Shown: piece after piece, positions 26,476 through 33,570 of the stretch
Position numbering within the stretch: the stretch's first letter is position 1
How the letters are laid out: each line of letters starts with the position of its first letter
Assembly (NCBI GenBank): GCA_016869215.1
Contig: VGEP01000019.1
Coordinates: 20,672-84,671 of the forward strand
Source of the DNA: Alphaproteobacteria bacterium
Lineage (GTDB): Bacteria > Pseudomonadota > Alphaproteobacteria > Rhizobiales > Xanthobacteraceae
Reading direction: 5' to 3'
DNA: 64,000 nt
The notes under the pieces: generated by a model
What the model saw: only the letters and a program-made list of their open reading frames with translations
What the model was told of the DNA's origin: nothing
The model's database searches: none
Position numbers and translations under genes: made by a program

Positions 26476-27263
26476 CCCCGCGCCTTCGGCTCGTTCTCGA
26501 TCAGCTGGCAGATTGCGCCGCCCGCGATCTCCAGCATCCGCGCAATGAGCGCCTCGCCATGCTCCGCGCTCGATCCGCGCACGTCGCCCATCACGCCCAT
26601 GACACCGAGCCGCGGATCGTTGCTGCTCCACGGATAGCTCGCGGCCGGATCGAGCACCAGCGCGCGGGCGGCGGCGCCGTCCGGCGGCGGCGTTAACGCC
26701 GCCAGCGCCTCGCGCCGCACCAAGTCCGGCGCCAGCGCCAGCATCACCGAGGTCTCGTCCTTGCCGGCATGAATTTCGGGCGCGCCTGTGCCCGCGTCCG
26801 GACTCATCGCCGCACCAAGGTGCAAGGTCGCGATGTTGAGGCCGAAGTCGCCGCGCATCTCGCGCGTCAGCGCTTCGAGAATGCCGCGGTTGCCGCCGTG
26901 GCCGTTGACGATCAGGAGATTGCGGGCGGGCAGCGCGCGCGCGATCTCGCGGCCGAGGTCGCGCAGATAGGCCGTCATGCCCGCGACCGACAGCGACAGC
27001 GTGCCCGGCGCCCAGTCGTGTTCGCGCGACAGGCCCACGGACACGACGGGCAACTGCCACAGGTCGAATTCGGCGCCCCAGCGCGCAACGATCCGCCGGG
27101 TCATGGCTTCGGCGATGACGGTGTCGGTGTCGAGCGGCAGGTGCGGACCGTGCTGCTCCATCGAGCCCATCGGCAGGCACAACACCGAGGACGACCGCAG
27201 CGACTTCGCCACGTCGCCGGAGGCCAGATCGCCGACCATGCGGCTCTCAGGTGCGCCCGGCAT
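26472..27263 (-). CDS. Creatininase-family amidohydrolase
   Basis: 263 residues. Metal-binding motifs of the family are present: MGSMEQHGPHLPLDTDT near residue 35, SREHDWAPGTLSLS, NGHGGNRG near 130 and a late Glu/His region (HAGKDETSVML). The family includes creatininase, the mycofactocin peptidase MftE and the archaeal ArfB deformylase that acts on a GTP cyclohydrolase product. It lies 4 bp after the cytochrome b561 gene and in the same run as ribA, so an ArfB-like role is possible (inference). The start at 27263 avoids overlap with cytochrome b561; 27239 is an alternative. Confidence 0.88.
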   Translation of the reverse strand: MPGAPESRMVGDLASGDVAKSLRSSSVLCLPMGSMEQHGPHLPLDTDTVIAEAMTRRIVARWGAEFDLWQLPVVSVGLSREHDWAPGTLSLSVAGMTAYLRDLGREIARALPARNLLIVNGHGGNRGILEALTREMRGDFGLNIATLHLGAAMSPDAGTGAPEIHAGKDETSVMLALAPDLVRREALAALTPPPDGAAARALVLDPAASYPWSSNDPRLGVMGVMGDVRGSSAEHGEALIARMLEIAGGAICQLIENEPKARG

Positions 27264-27267
27264 CGGA

Positions 27268-27807
27268 TCAGCCGCTGACCATGCGCATGAGAATCCGGTC
27301 CTTGCGAACGAAATAATGGTACAGCGCACCCGCGATATGCGCGCCGATCAGGAGAGCCATGATAATTCCGAGCGCCCGGTGCACCTGGAACATCGCTTCG
27401 GAAAACGGCTGGTCGACCTTCCAGATCGGCGGCAGCTCGAACATCCAGAAGAACAGCACCGGCGCGCGGTACGCGGATGTGGCGATCCAGCCGATCAAAG
27501 GTTGCACGATCAGCAGCGCATAGAGCGCCCAGTGAACGGTCTGCGCCGCAAGACGCTGCACCGCCGGCACGTCGTCCGGCAGCGGCGGCGCCGGATTGCG
27601 CCAGCGGTAATAGAGCCGCGCCAGCGCGATCGGCAGCAGCAGCGCGCCGATCGAGCGATGAATGTGATAGAGCGTGTCCTGCGCCGCGCCGAAATCGGCG
27701 TTCGCCATCGCGACGCCGACCGGAATCATGGTCAGCACCAGCGCCGCGGTGACCCAGTGAAAGCCGCGCGCGGCAGGCGAGTAACCTTGCGCTTCGCCGG
27801 CGGCCAT
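27268..27807 (-). CDS. Cytochrome b561
   Basis: 179 residues, four predicted transmembrane helices. It begins YSPAARGFHWVTAALVLTMIPVGVAM, has HIHRSIGALLLPIALARLYYRW, a third helix ALYALLIVQPLIGWIATSAY, and VHRALGIIMALLIGAHIAGALYHYFVRKD; the His residues in these helices are the usual ligands for two b haems. It accepts electrons in the inner membrane. It sits 31 bp after ribA and 4 bp before the creatininase-family gene, so the three are probably one transcript. Confidence 0.92.
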   Translation of the reverse strand: MAAGEAQGYSPAARGFHWVTAALVLTMIPVGVAMANADFGAAQDTLYHIHRSIGALLLPIALARLYYRWRNPAPPLPDDVPAVQRLAAQTVHWALYALLIVQPLIGWIATSAYRAPVLFFWMFELPPIWKVDQPFSEAMFQVHRALGIIMALLIGAHIAGALYHYFVRKDRILMRMVSG

Positions 27808-27838
27808 GTCGCGCCCCCTTCAGTCGGCAACGCCGCCC

Positions 27839-29011
27839 TCAGGGTGCGAGCGGCACCACCTGTTCGACCGGCACCGGCGGCGCAGCCTCGGCCAATGCCG
27901 CGATCACGTGCCCGAGCTGATGGCCCGCGCGCGACGCCTTCGCCGTGAGATAACGGCGGTTGTCGGCGTTCATCGGGGTTTCCAGCGGCATGCGGTCGGC
28001 GATCTCGATGCCCGACTTGGCGAGCCCGTCGAGCTTGGCCGGATTGTTGGTCATCAGAATGACGCGGGTTGCGCCGAGCATCTGGAGCATGCGCACCGCC
28101 ACGCCATATTCGCGCTCGTCGTCGTCGAAGCCGAGCGTGGTGTTGGCGTCGACGGTGTCGAGGCCCGCGTCCTGAAGCTTGTAGGTGCGCATCTTGTTGG
28201 CGAGGCCGACGCCGCGGCCTTCCTGCGCGAGATAGAGAATGATGCCGCCGCCGACTTCCTGAAGGCGCGCCAGCGCCAGCCGCAACTGGTCGCCGCAGTC
28301 GCAGCGCCTGGAACCGAACACATCGCCGGTCAGGCAGGCTGAGTGAATGCGGACGGGCACCGGCTTCGACAGGTCGGGCGTGCCGACGATGACCGCCACC
28401 GGATCGTCGCCGAACGAGTCTCGGAACACGACGAAGCGCGTGCGCATGCCGGACGACAGCGGAACGTGCGCCTCGCCGGCGATGGCCAACGATTGCGTTG
28501 CGTCGTGGCGGAACCGCGCCACCGCCTTGGCCTCGACCGTGATGATTCGCGGCTCGAAGGCATTGGCGAGCGCCGGATTGGTGTCCGCGACCAGAACCGC
28601 GGGCAGGATCTGTGCAAGTTTCACGAGATCGATTGCGGCCGCTGCCGATGGCCCCGCGGGCTCGGGCAGGAACTGATAGGCCGACTTCGCGTCGGCCACC
28701 AGCGCAAGGACCGTGCTGGTGTCGACCTCGTCCGGCAATTCGATCGCCACCGGTTCGTCGGCATCGATGCCCAGCGTGCGGGCCCTTCGGGCCGTCAGCA
28801 CCAGGCGCGGCCGAACCGGCGCGCACAGCGTGCGAAACGCGGTGAGCCTGTCCTTGTCCAGCCCCTCGACCGGCAAGCAGACCAGTGCCTCGCCGCTTCC
28901 GGCGATGACGATCGGCCGTCCAGCCCGAAATTCCGCAAGCCCTCGACCGACACCGATCTGCTCGCGCGTTCCACACAAGATGGAACTAACGTCGCCCCCA
29001 CCATTACGCAT
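27839..29011 (-). CDS. ribA: GTP cyclohydrolase II (RibA), without DHBP synthase domain
   Basis: Opens the imidazole ring of GTP to give the 2,5-diamino-pyrimidinone precursor of riboflavin. The zinc-binding motif CLTGDVFGSRRCDCGDQ is near residue 225 and the catalytic QEGRGVGLANKMRTYKLQDAG near 263. About 200 residues precede the catalytic domain and lack the DHBP-synthase motifs, so this is a single-function form with an unusual N-terminal region. The frame is open to 29380. The ATG at 29011 has an AAGGAG site, although the spacing of 14 is long; 29116 (MSKRSDSG) is an alternative giving 425 residues. It lies in a cluster with RibD-type reductase, PTPS-like, methyltransferase and glycosyltransferase genes, so it may serve a pathway other than housekeeping riboflavin synthesis. 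Confidence 0.9.
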   Translation of the reverse strand: MRNGGGDVSSILCGTREQIGVGRGLAEFRAGRPIVIAGSGEALVCLPVEGLDKDRLTAFRTLCAPVRPRLVLTARRARTLGIDADEPVAIELPDEVDTSTVLALVADAKSAYQFLPEPAGPSAAAAIDLVKLAQILPAVLVADTNPALANAFEPRIITVEAKAVARFRHDATQSLAIAGEAHVPLSSGMRTRFVVFRDSFGDDPVAVIVGTPDLSKPVPVRIHSACLTGDVFGSRRCDCGDQLRLALARLQEVGGGIILYLAQEGRGVGLANKMRTYKLQDAGLDTVDANTTLGFDDDEREYGVAVRMLQMLGATRVILMTNNPAKLDGLAKSGIEIADRMPLETPMNADNRRYLTAKASRAGHQLGHVIAALAEAAPPVPVEQVVPLAP

Positions 29012-29116
29012 AGAAAGTAGTTTCACTCCTTGGCGTACCGAATCGATTGATTGCGGGAATAAGGAACTCTGTTCCGGTGCGCGCTCTTTGTCCCCAGAGT
29101 CGCTTCGCTTGGACAT

Positions 29117-29222
29117 GGCATGACAATACATTATGACATTTTCTAGTTCCCCGTCCCAGCGATCATACTGTTTTTGCTTGCTTAACAGCCGTTCAGGTGC
29201 CACGCGACAAGGCGCATCAGGC
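29117..29222. promoter_or_regulatory. AT-rich divergent promoter region between ribA and the RibD-type reductase
   Basis: The segment has gacaatacattatgacatttt-like AT-rich sequence, clearly below the local GC content, between two divergently read genes of the same proposed pathway. The region plausibly holds promoters in both directions (for example CATAAT on the minus strand). No operator was recognised. Confidence 0.4.
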
Positions 29223-29993
29223 ATGGAATCCTGGGGATTTGTTCCTGAAACGTTTCGATCCGGAGCGGCGCGCCTGCCCGCCCCGTGGGAGGATTTGTTC
29301 GGTCCGCTGCGCGCGGGTGCGGTGGACGACATCGTGGCGGTCGGCCAGATCGGGCAGTCGCTCGACGGCCGCATCGCCACGCCGACAGGCCATTCCCACT
29401 ACATTAACGGCCCCGCCGGGCTGGACCATTTGCACCGGCTGCGCGCTCTCGCCGATGCGGTCGTGGTCGGCATCGGGACTGCCCTGGCCGACGATCCGCA
29501 GCTCACCGTGCGGCGGGTGGCCGGTCCGCAACCCGCGCGGGCGGTCATCGATCCGGGCGGTAGGCTCCCGGGGGGCGCCCGGCTGCTGGCGGCCGACGGA
29601 GTGCGACGAATTGTCATTGCCGCAGCCGGCGTCCGGCCGCCGCTGCCGCCCGACATCGAGGTCGTGCCGCTGCCGAAAGCCGGCGGCCGGATTGCCCCGG
29701 CCGCCATCCTGAAGGCACTCGCCGAGCGCGGGCTTCGCCGCATCCTGATCGAAGGCGGCGCCGAGACCGTTTCACGGTTCCTCGCGGCGGGCTGCCTCGA
29801 CCGCCTGCATGTGGTGGTGGCGCCGATCGTGCTCGGCTCCGGGCGGACCGGCATTAACCTTCCGCCGATCGAACGCGCCGATCAGGCGATGCGCATGCCG
29901 ATGCATGTCCACCGCCTCGACGATGAGGTGCTGTTCGACTGCGACCTGTCGGCTCAGCGCGTGCCGGTCGGCCGCGCCAGGAAGTCGACGTGA
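29223..29993 (+). CDS. RibD C-terminal-type reductase (standalone)
   Basis: 256 residues, the dihydrofolate-reductase-like RibD_C domain alone, without the N-terminal deaminase. It reads VGQIGQSLDGRIATPTGHSHYI, ADAVVVGIGTALADDPQLTVR and ILIEGGAETVSRFL, which are the NADPH and ribosyl-phosphate binding motifs of 5-amino-6-ribosylaminouracil reductase. In the cluster it could reduce a RibA product or a pterin. The ATG at 29223 is preferred; the track's 29133 start adds an unconserved leader. Its 3' end overlaps the convergent methyltransferase gene by 40 bp. Confidence 0.88.
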   Translation: MESWGFVPETFRSGAARLPAPWEDLFGPLRAGAVDDIVAVGQIGQSLDGRIATPTGHSHYINGPAGLDHLHRLRALADAVVVGIGTALADDPQLTVRRVAGPQPARAVIDPGGRLPGGARLLAADGVRRIVIAAAGVRPPLPPDIEVVPLPKAGGRIAPAAILKALAERGLRRILIEGGAETVSRFLAAGCLDRLHVVVAPIVLGSGRTGINLPPIERADQAMRMPMHVHRLDDEVLFDCDLSAQRVPVGRARKST

Positions 29994-30760
29994 CCGACAC
30001 GGATCGACGAACGTCCGGCGGCGACATGCTCGCGGCGGCGCGTCAGCCAGCCGACGATGTCGTTCGGCGGCAGGCTGCCGATCTCGCGCGCGGCCACCGA
30101 CCATCCTGAGAGGACCTCGTTCTGGATTTCGCGGTCCTGCGGGCCAAACGTCCAGTCGGCCTCGCCGTGCGTGACCGAATATCCGACACGCTCAAAGGCC
30201 GCGATCGCGGCTTTGGCGGCGTCGGGTCCGAGCGCCGGACCGAAGCCCTTGTCGGTCTTTTGATGACGGTTCACGGCGGCGACAATCCGCGCATCGAGCG
30301 GATCGGACGGCACAAGCTCTGCGCGCCCGTCGTAGCTCAGCGCCGCATAGACCGGCAGCCGCCGCGCCGCGGCCTCTTCCGCGAACCGCGTCAGCCATTC
30401 CTCGGACACCAGATCGAGCAGCGCCGACGTCGTGACCAGATCGGCCGGCCCGTCGAGCGCCATTTCGAGATCGCGGTTGAGATCGACCGGCACCGCCGTG
30501 ACGTTGCGGTTCGGCGGCGACGGCTTCGGCACGCGCGCCAGCAGGCTCAGGTCGTTGTCCACCAGCCGCCAGTCCTGCCGCACGGGGATCAGCGGGCTGA
30601 GTGCGCGGAACGTCGAGCCGGTGCCGCAGGCGAGGTCGACGATGGTCGCCGACGGCTTGTCCTCGAACAGCGCCGTCACCGCATCGAGCACGGCGGCGTT
30701 GCGCGCCCGCAGGTCGTAGGGCTCGCGCAGCTTGAGCCAGTCGGCGGAAAAGCCGCTCAC
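29954..30760 (-). CDS. Class I SAM-dependent methyltransferase
   Basis: 268 residues starting at a GTG (30760) whose GTGA overlaps the glycosyltransferase stop, so the two are translationally coupled. The SAM-binding motif I is TIVDLACGTGSTFRAL, followed by WRLVDNDLSLLARV (acidic loop) and ADLVTTSALLDLVSEEWL. The C-terminal part holds YSVTHGEADWTFGPQDREIQNEVLSGW. The substrate is unknown; co-operonic PTPS-like and dehydrogenase genes suggest modification of a pterin or related metabolite. The longer frame in the track (to 31210) is a shadow of the glycosyltransferase. Confidence 0.9.
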   Translation of the reverse strand: MSGFSADWLKLREPYDLRARNAAVLDAVTALFEDKPSATIVDLACGTGSTFRALSPLIPVRQDWRLVDNDLSLLARVPKPSPPNRNVTAVPVDLNRDLEMALDGPADLVTTSALLDLVSEEWLTRFAEEAAARRLPVYAALSYDGRAELVPSDPLDARIVAAVNRHQKTDKGFGPALGPDAAKAAIAAFERVGYSVTHGEADWTFGPQDREIQNEVLSGWSVAAREIGSLPPNDIVGWLTRRREHVAAGRSSIRVGHVDFLARPTGTR

Positions 30761-31809
30761 GCGAGCCCCTCGAACGCGGATGCAAAGCGCCGGGCGGTTT
30801 CCTCCCACGTCGGCAGGTCGGCCGCGGCCGCGAGCGCACCGGAGGCAAACCAGCGCCGCTCGGCCTCGTTCTCGATCATCAGCCGCAGCGCGCGCGTCAG
30901 CGCTTTGACGTCGCCCGGCTCCACCAGCACGCCGGCGTTCGCGGGCACGGTGTCGCCGATCGCACCGCCGGTGGTGCCGATCACCGGCAACCCGTGCGCC
31001 ATCGCCTCGGCATAGGCCATGCCGTAGCCCTCGAAGTGCGACGCCAGAACGAAAACGTCCGACGCGGCATAGAGCGCACCGAGCCGCTCCGGCGAAACGG
31101 TGCCGAGCAGTTCGACGCGCCCGACCAGCCGATGCTCGGCGATGTCGGCTTCGAGCTTCGCCGCCGCGCCCTGGTCGCGGGTCAGATCGCCCGCGACGGT
31201 GAGCCGCCACGGCAGATCGGCAAGCGGCGCAAGGCCCGCGATCAGCACGTCGAAGCCCTTGCGCGGCACCACCGCGCCGACTGCGAGCAGCCGCACGATG
31301 CCGTCGGTGCTGCCCCTGGCGGGCGCGCCGCGGTCGGTGCCGGGCGGCGCCACCGTGATGGCATCCGGCGGCACATCGTAGTCCTCGCTCAGCAGCCGTC
31401 CGGTCGAGGGGCTGGTGGCGATCACGCGCTCCGTGCAGGCGAGCGCGTCGCGCTCGCTTTCGAACAGCGCATCGGCGGCGGCGGGCGACAGCCCCGTTTC
31501 CAGCGCCAGCGGGTGATGCACCAGCGCAACGATCGGCGCGCGCCCGCGGATCGCCTCGGCCTCCTTCGGCAGCGCGCCGAACGCGAGTCCGTCGACCACC
31601 ACCGGCACGCCCTCAGGCACGTCCTTGAGCCGCGCCAGCGCGAAGGCGCGCTGCTCGGCGTTCGGCCGCGGGAATCCATCGCCGAGCGACATCACGTCGA
31701 CCTGCCAGCCCTGCGCCTGCAATTCCGCGATCACGCGGCGGTCGTAACCGTATCCGCCGGTCGGCGTCGCGATATCGCCCGGCACCGCGAACGCGATGCG
31801 CCTCACCAC
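30757..31809 (-). CDS. Glycosyltransferase family 4
   Basis: 350 residues, GT-B fold. The N-terminal domain has PGDIATPTGGYGYDRRVIAEL and ALVHHPLALETGL; the C-terminal donor-binding domain has VGAVVPRKGFDVLIAGL, YAASDVFVLASHFEGYGMAYAEAMAHGLPVIGT and GAIGDTV, including the E-x7-E signature. No membrane helix is present. It sits between the PTPS-like gene (7-bp overlap) and the methyltransferase (4-bp overlap), so it probably glycosylates a small molecule made by the cluster and not a surface polymer (inference). Confidence 0.93.
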   Translation of the reverse strand: MVRRIAFAVPGDIATPTGGYGYDRRVIAELQAQGWQVDVMSLGDGFPRPNAEQRAFALARLKDVPEGVPVVVDGLAFGALPKEAEAIRGRAPIVALVHHPLALETGLSPAAADALFESERDALACTERVIATSPSTGRLLSEDYDVPPDAITVAPPGTDRGAPARGSTDGIVRLLAVGAVVPRKGFDVLIAGLAPLADLPWRLTVAGDLTRDQGAAAKLEADIAEHRLVGRVELLGTVSPERLGALYAASDVFVLASHFEGYGMAYAEAMAHGLPVIGTTGGAIGDTVPANAGVLVEPGDVKALTRALRLMIENEAERRWFASGALAAAADLPTWEETARRFASAFEGLA

Positions 31810-32204
31810 AGAGCGGCCTCGTACCAGGCGCGAGCCACGTGCGATTCCGCGATCTCGACCCGGATCGCGCCCAGCTCGCGGCCGTCGCGGCCAAGCTCGC
31901 CCGCGCGCGCGGCGGCGGCGAGCTTGTCGAACACGTACTTGGTCAGAAACTCGGTGGTGGTGTTCTTGCCCTTGAACTCGGCAAGCTCGTCCAGGTTCTT
32001 GTAGTTCAGGGGTTGCAGCACCGACTTCAGCACATCATGGGCTCGTGCGATGTCGACCACGATGCCATTGCCGTCGAGCGTTTGGGCGACGAAGGCCACG
32101 TCGATCACAAAGGTCGCGCCGTGCAGCTTCTGGGCCGGGCCGAATACCTCGCCGCGGAACGAATGGGCAATCATGATGTGGTCGCGGACTTCGACGGCAA
32201 ACAC
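31803..32204 (-). CDS. 6-pyruvoyl-tetrahydropterin synthase / QueD-like protein, catalytic site atypical
   Basis: 133 residues, T-fold. The match is clear: MFAVEVRDHIMIAHSFRGEVF, KLHGATFVIDVAF, NTTTEFLTKYVFD and the pterin-anchoring Glu in IRVEIAESHVARAWYE. However, the HGH zinc motif is HGA (His28, Ala30), leaving His14 and His28, perhaps with His9. No Cys occurs before HGA, and the usual Asp-His pair is Asn67-Tyr68 in PLNYKNLDEL. The canonical synthase triad is therefore missing. It may bind a pterin but do different chemistry, or need another protein. It lies in a tight operon between the dehydrogenase and the glycosyltransferase. Confidence 0.87.
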   Translation of the reverse strand: MFAVEVRDHIMIAHSFRGEVFGPAQKLHGATFVIDVAFVAQTLDGNGIVVDIARAHDVLKSVLQPLNYKNLDELAEFKGKNTTTEFLTKYVFDKLAAAARAGELGRDGRELGAIRVEIAESHVARAWYEAALW

Positions 32205-32222
32205 TTCGAACCTCTTCGATTG

Positions 32223-33206
32223 TCAGGGATATGCGATCAGCGGGCAGAGTACGCCGTTCTGCCGGTTGAAGATATCGGGCAGGCGTTCGGGCAAATCAAG
32301 GAAGGGCACCACGGGAGTCAAGAGCGCATCGAGCCTTGGATCGGCGAGCAGTTCGATCGCAAGCTCCAGCCGCTGGCGGTGGCTGGTGGTGGCGCGCCGC
32401 GACGGCGCGACCTTGCCGACCTGGCTCGATACGATTCTGAGCCGCCGGCTGTGGAACGCGCCGCCGAGCGGCACCGGCACGATCCCCGCCCCGTACCAGC
32501 TCAGCTCCACGATCGTCGCCTCGTCTCCGGCGATGTTGATCGCGGTGGCAAGGCCCGCTGCCGTCGCGCTGGAGTGCACCACCAGTTCGCAATCGGCCGG
32601 CGCGCTGTCGGGCGTGGCGAAGTGGAGCCCCAGCGCCCGGGCGAGTTCTTCGCGCGCCGGATTGACGTCGATCAGCGTCACCTCGGCGCCGGGCACCCGC
32701 GCGCAAAGAAAGCCGGTCAGTGCCCCGACCACACCCGCGCCCACGATGGCGATAGCCCCGGACGGCAACGGCGAGGCGTCCCACGTGGCGTTGAGCGCGG
32801 TTTCCATGTTGGCCGCCATCACCGCCCGCGACGCGGGGACCTCCGGGGGCACCGGGACGGCGGCCTCCACCGGCAGGTCGAAATAGGTCTGGTGGGGGTG
32901 CAGTCCGAACACCGTCCGGCCCAGCAAGGCATCGGACCCCGCCTCCACCCGGCCGACCGTGGCGTAGCCGTACTTCACCGGAAACGGGAAGTTGCCGCCC
33001 ATATAGGGCCCGCGCATGCGCTGGTATTCGCTGGCGGGCACCTTTCCGGCGGCGATCAAAGATTCGGTGCCCCGGCTGATGGCGCCATGGAGCGCGCGCA
33101 CCCGCACCATGCCGTCGGCCAGCGGGCTGAGCCGTTCCCGGCGGATCTCCGCCCGGCCCGGCCCCACATACCAAAGCGCCTCCGCCTCCGCGTCGCCGTC
33201 CGCCAC
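32223..33206 (-). CDS. Zinc-type alcohol dehydrogenase-like (MDR) protein
   Basis: 327 residues, medium-chain dehydrogenase/reductase. The GroES-like N-terminal part has LHGAISRGTESLIAAG and KYGYATVGRVEAG; the nucleotide-binding motif is IAIVGAGVVGALTGFLCA with the acidic residue in VTLIDVNPAREE, suggesting NAD(H). The usual catalytic-zinc Cys in the first domain is not obvious (ISRGTES), as in the subgroup annotated next to PTPS-like genes. The start is GTG at 33206, with a very good AAGGAGA site 4 bases before it; the track's 33284 start adds residues encoded by repeat-flanking DNA. First gene of the four-gene operon. Confidence 0.87.
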   Translation of the reverse strand: MADGDAEAEALWYVGPGRAEIRRERLSPLADGMVRVRALHGAISRGTESLIAAGKVPASEYQRMRGPYMGGNFPFPVKYGYATVGRVEAGSDALLGRTVFGLHPHQTYFDLPVEAAVPVPPEVPASRAVMAANMETALNATWDASPLPSGAIAIVGAGVVGALTGFLCARVPGAEVTLIDVNPAREELARALGLHFATPDSAPADCELVVHSSATAAGLATAINIAGDEATIVELSWYGAGIVPVPLGGAFHSRRLRIVSSQVGKVAPSRRATTSHRQRLELAIELLADPRLDALLTPVVPFLDLPERLPDIFNRQNGVLCPLIAYP

Positions 33207-33256
33207 GCCGTCTCCTTGCGTTGGATTTCCCGCCGGCACACCGCTATATCCTGCCC

Positions 33257-33335
33257 CTAGTGGAGCGGATTTGACATTCGCCACCCACCACGCCGCGGGC
33301 TTGCCATGCGAATGTCAAATCCAAAGCTCCACTAG
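33257..33335. repeat. Palindromic element, CTAGTGGAGC...GCTCCACTAG
   Basis: 79-bp imperfect inverted repeat with outer ends CTAGTGGAGC/GCTCCACTAG and long inner arms GGATTTGACATTCGC / GCGAATGTCAAATCC. First of four palindromes in a row in a gene-free stretch of about 360 bp before mdoH. Likely a small non-coding mobile or REP-type element. Confidence 0.85.
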
Positions 33336-33348
33336 AAACCTATACTTG

Positions 33349-33423
33349 CTAGTGGTCCTTTGCTTCTAACATTCGCGGAAAACCCGCCTGGAAGGGAGGC
33401 GAATGTTAGAAGCGGACCACTAG
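33349..33423. repeat. Palindromic element, CTAGTGGTCC...GGACCACTAG
   Basis: 75-bp inverted repeat; ends CTAGTGGTCC / GGACCACTAG, inner arms GCTTCTAACATTCGC / GCGAATGTTAGAAGC. It shares the CTAG-TGG terminus and the CATTCGC core with the element at 33257 but differs in the arm, so the two belong to one family with compensating changes. Confidence 0.85.
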
Positions 33424-33426
33424 CCG

Positions 33427-33541
33427 GTGCCGCAGTTCCGAAATTCGCCTGAATTCTCCGTTTGCTCATAGCGAACTTCGGGTCCGGCACACCAGAGCAT
33501 GATCCCAAAAGTGGGGACCGGTTTTCGGATAAGATCGTGCT
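33427..33541. repeat. Two further palindromes, including the GAGCATGATC...GATCGTGCTT element
   Basis: 33427-33490 is an imperfect palindrome (GTGCCGCAGTTCCGAAATTCGC / GCGAACTTCGGGTCCGGCAC). 33494-33541 is GAGCATGATCcc..gtggggaccggtttt..GATCGTGCTT, a motif very common in Bradyrhizobium-type genomes (recalled, not searched). The mdoH reading frame in the track begins inside this second element, which argues against that start. Confidence 0.8.
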
Positions 33542-33570
33542 TGAGCAAAGAGATAAGAAAGCTTTTCAAC

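Noticed and set aside
27839-29011. RibA as fused RibBA
   Set aside because: The N-terminal region lacks the acidic and catalytic motifs of DHBP synthase, so it was called as GTP cyclohydrolase II only.
33499-33570. N-terminal extension of MdoH
   Set aside because: The ATG lies inside a palindromic repeat shared with other loci; a GTG after the repeat is more likely.
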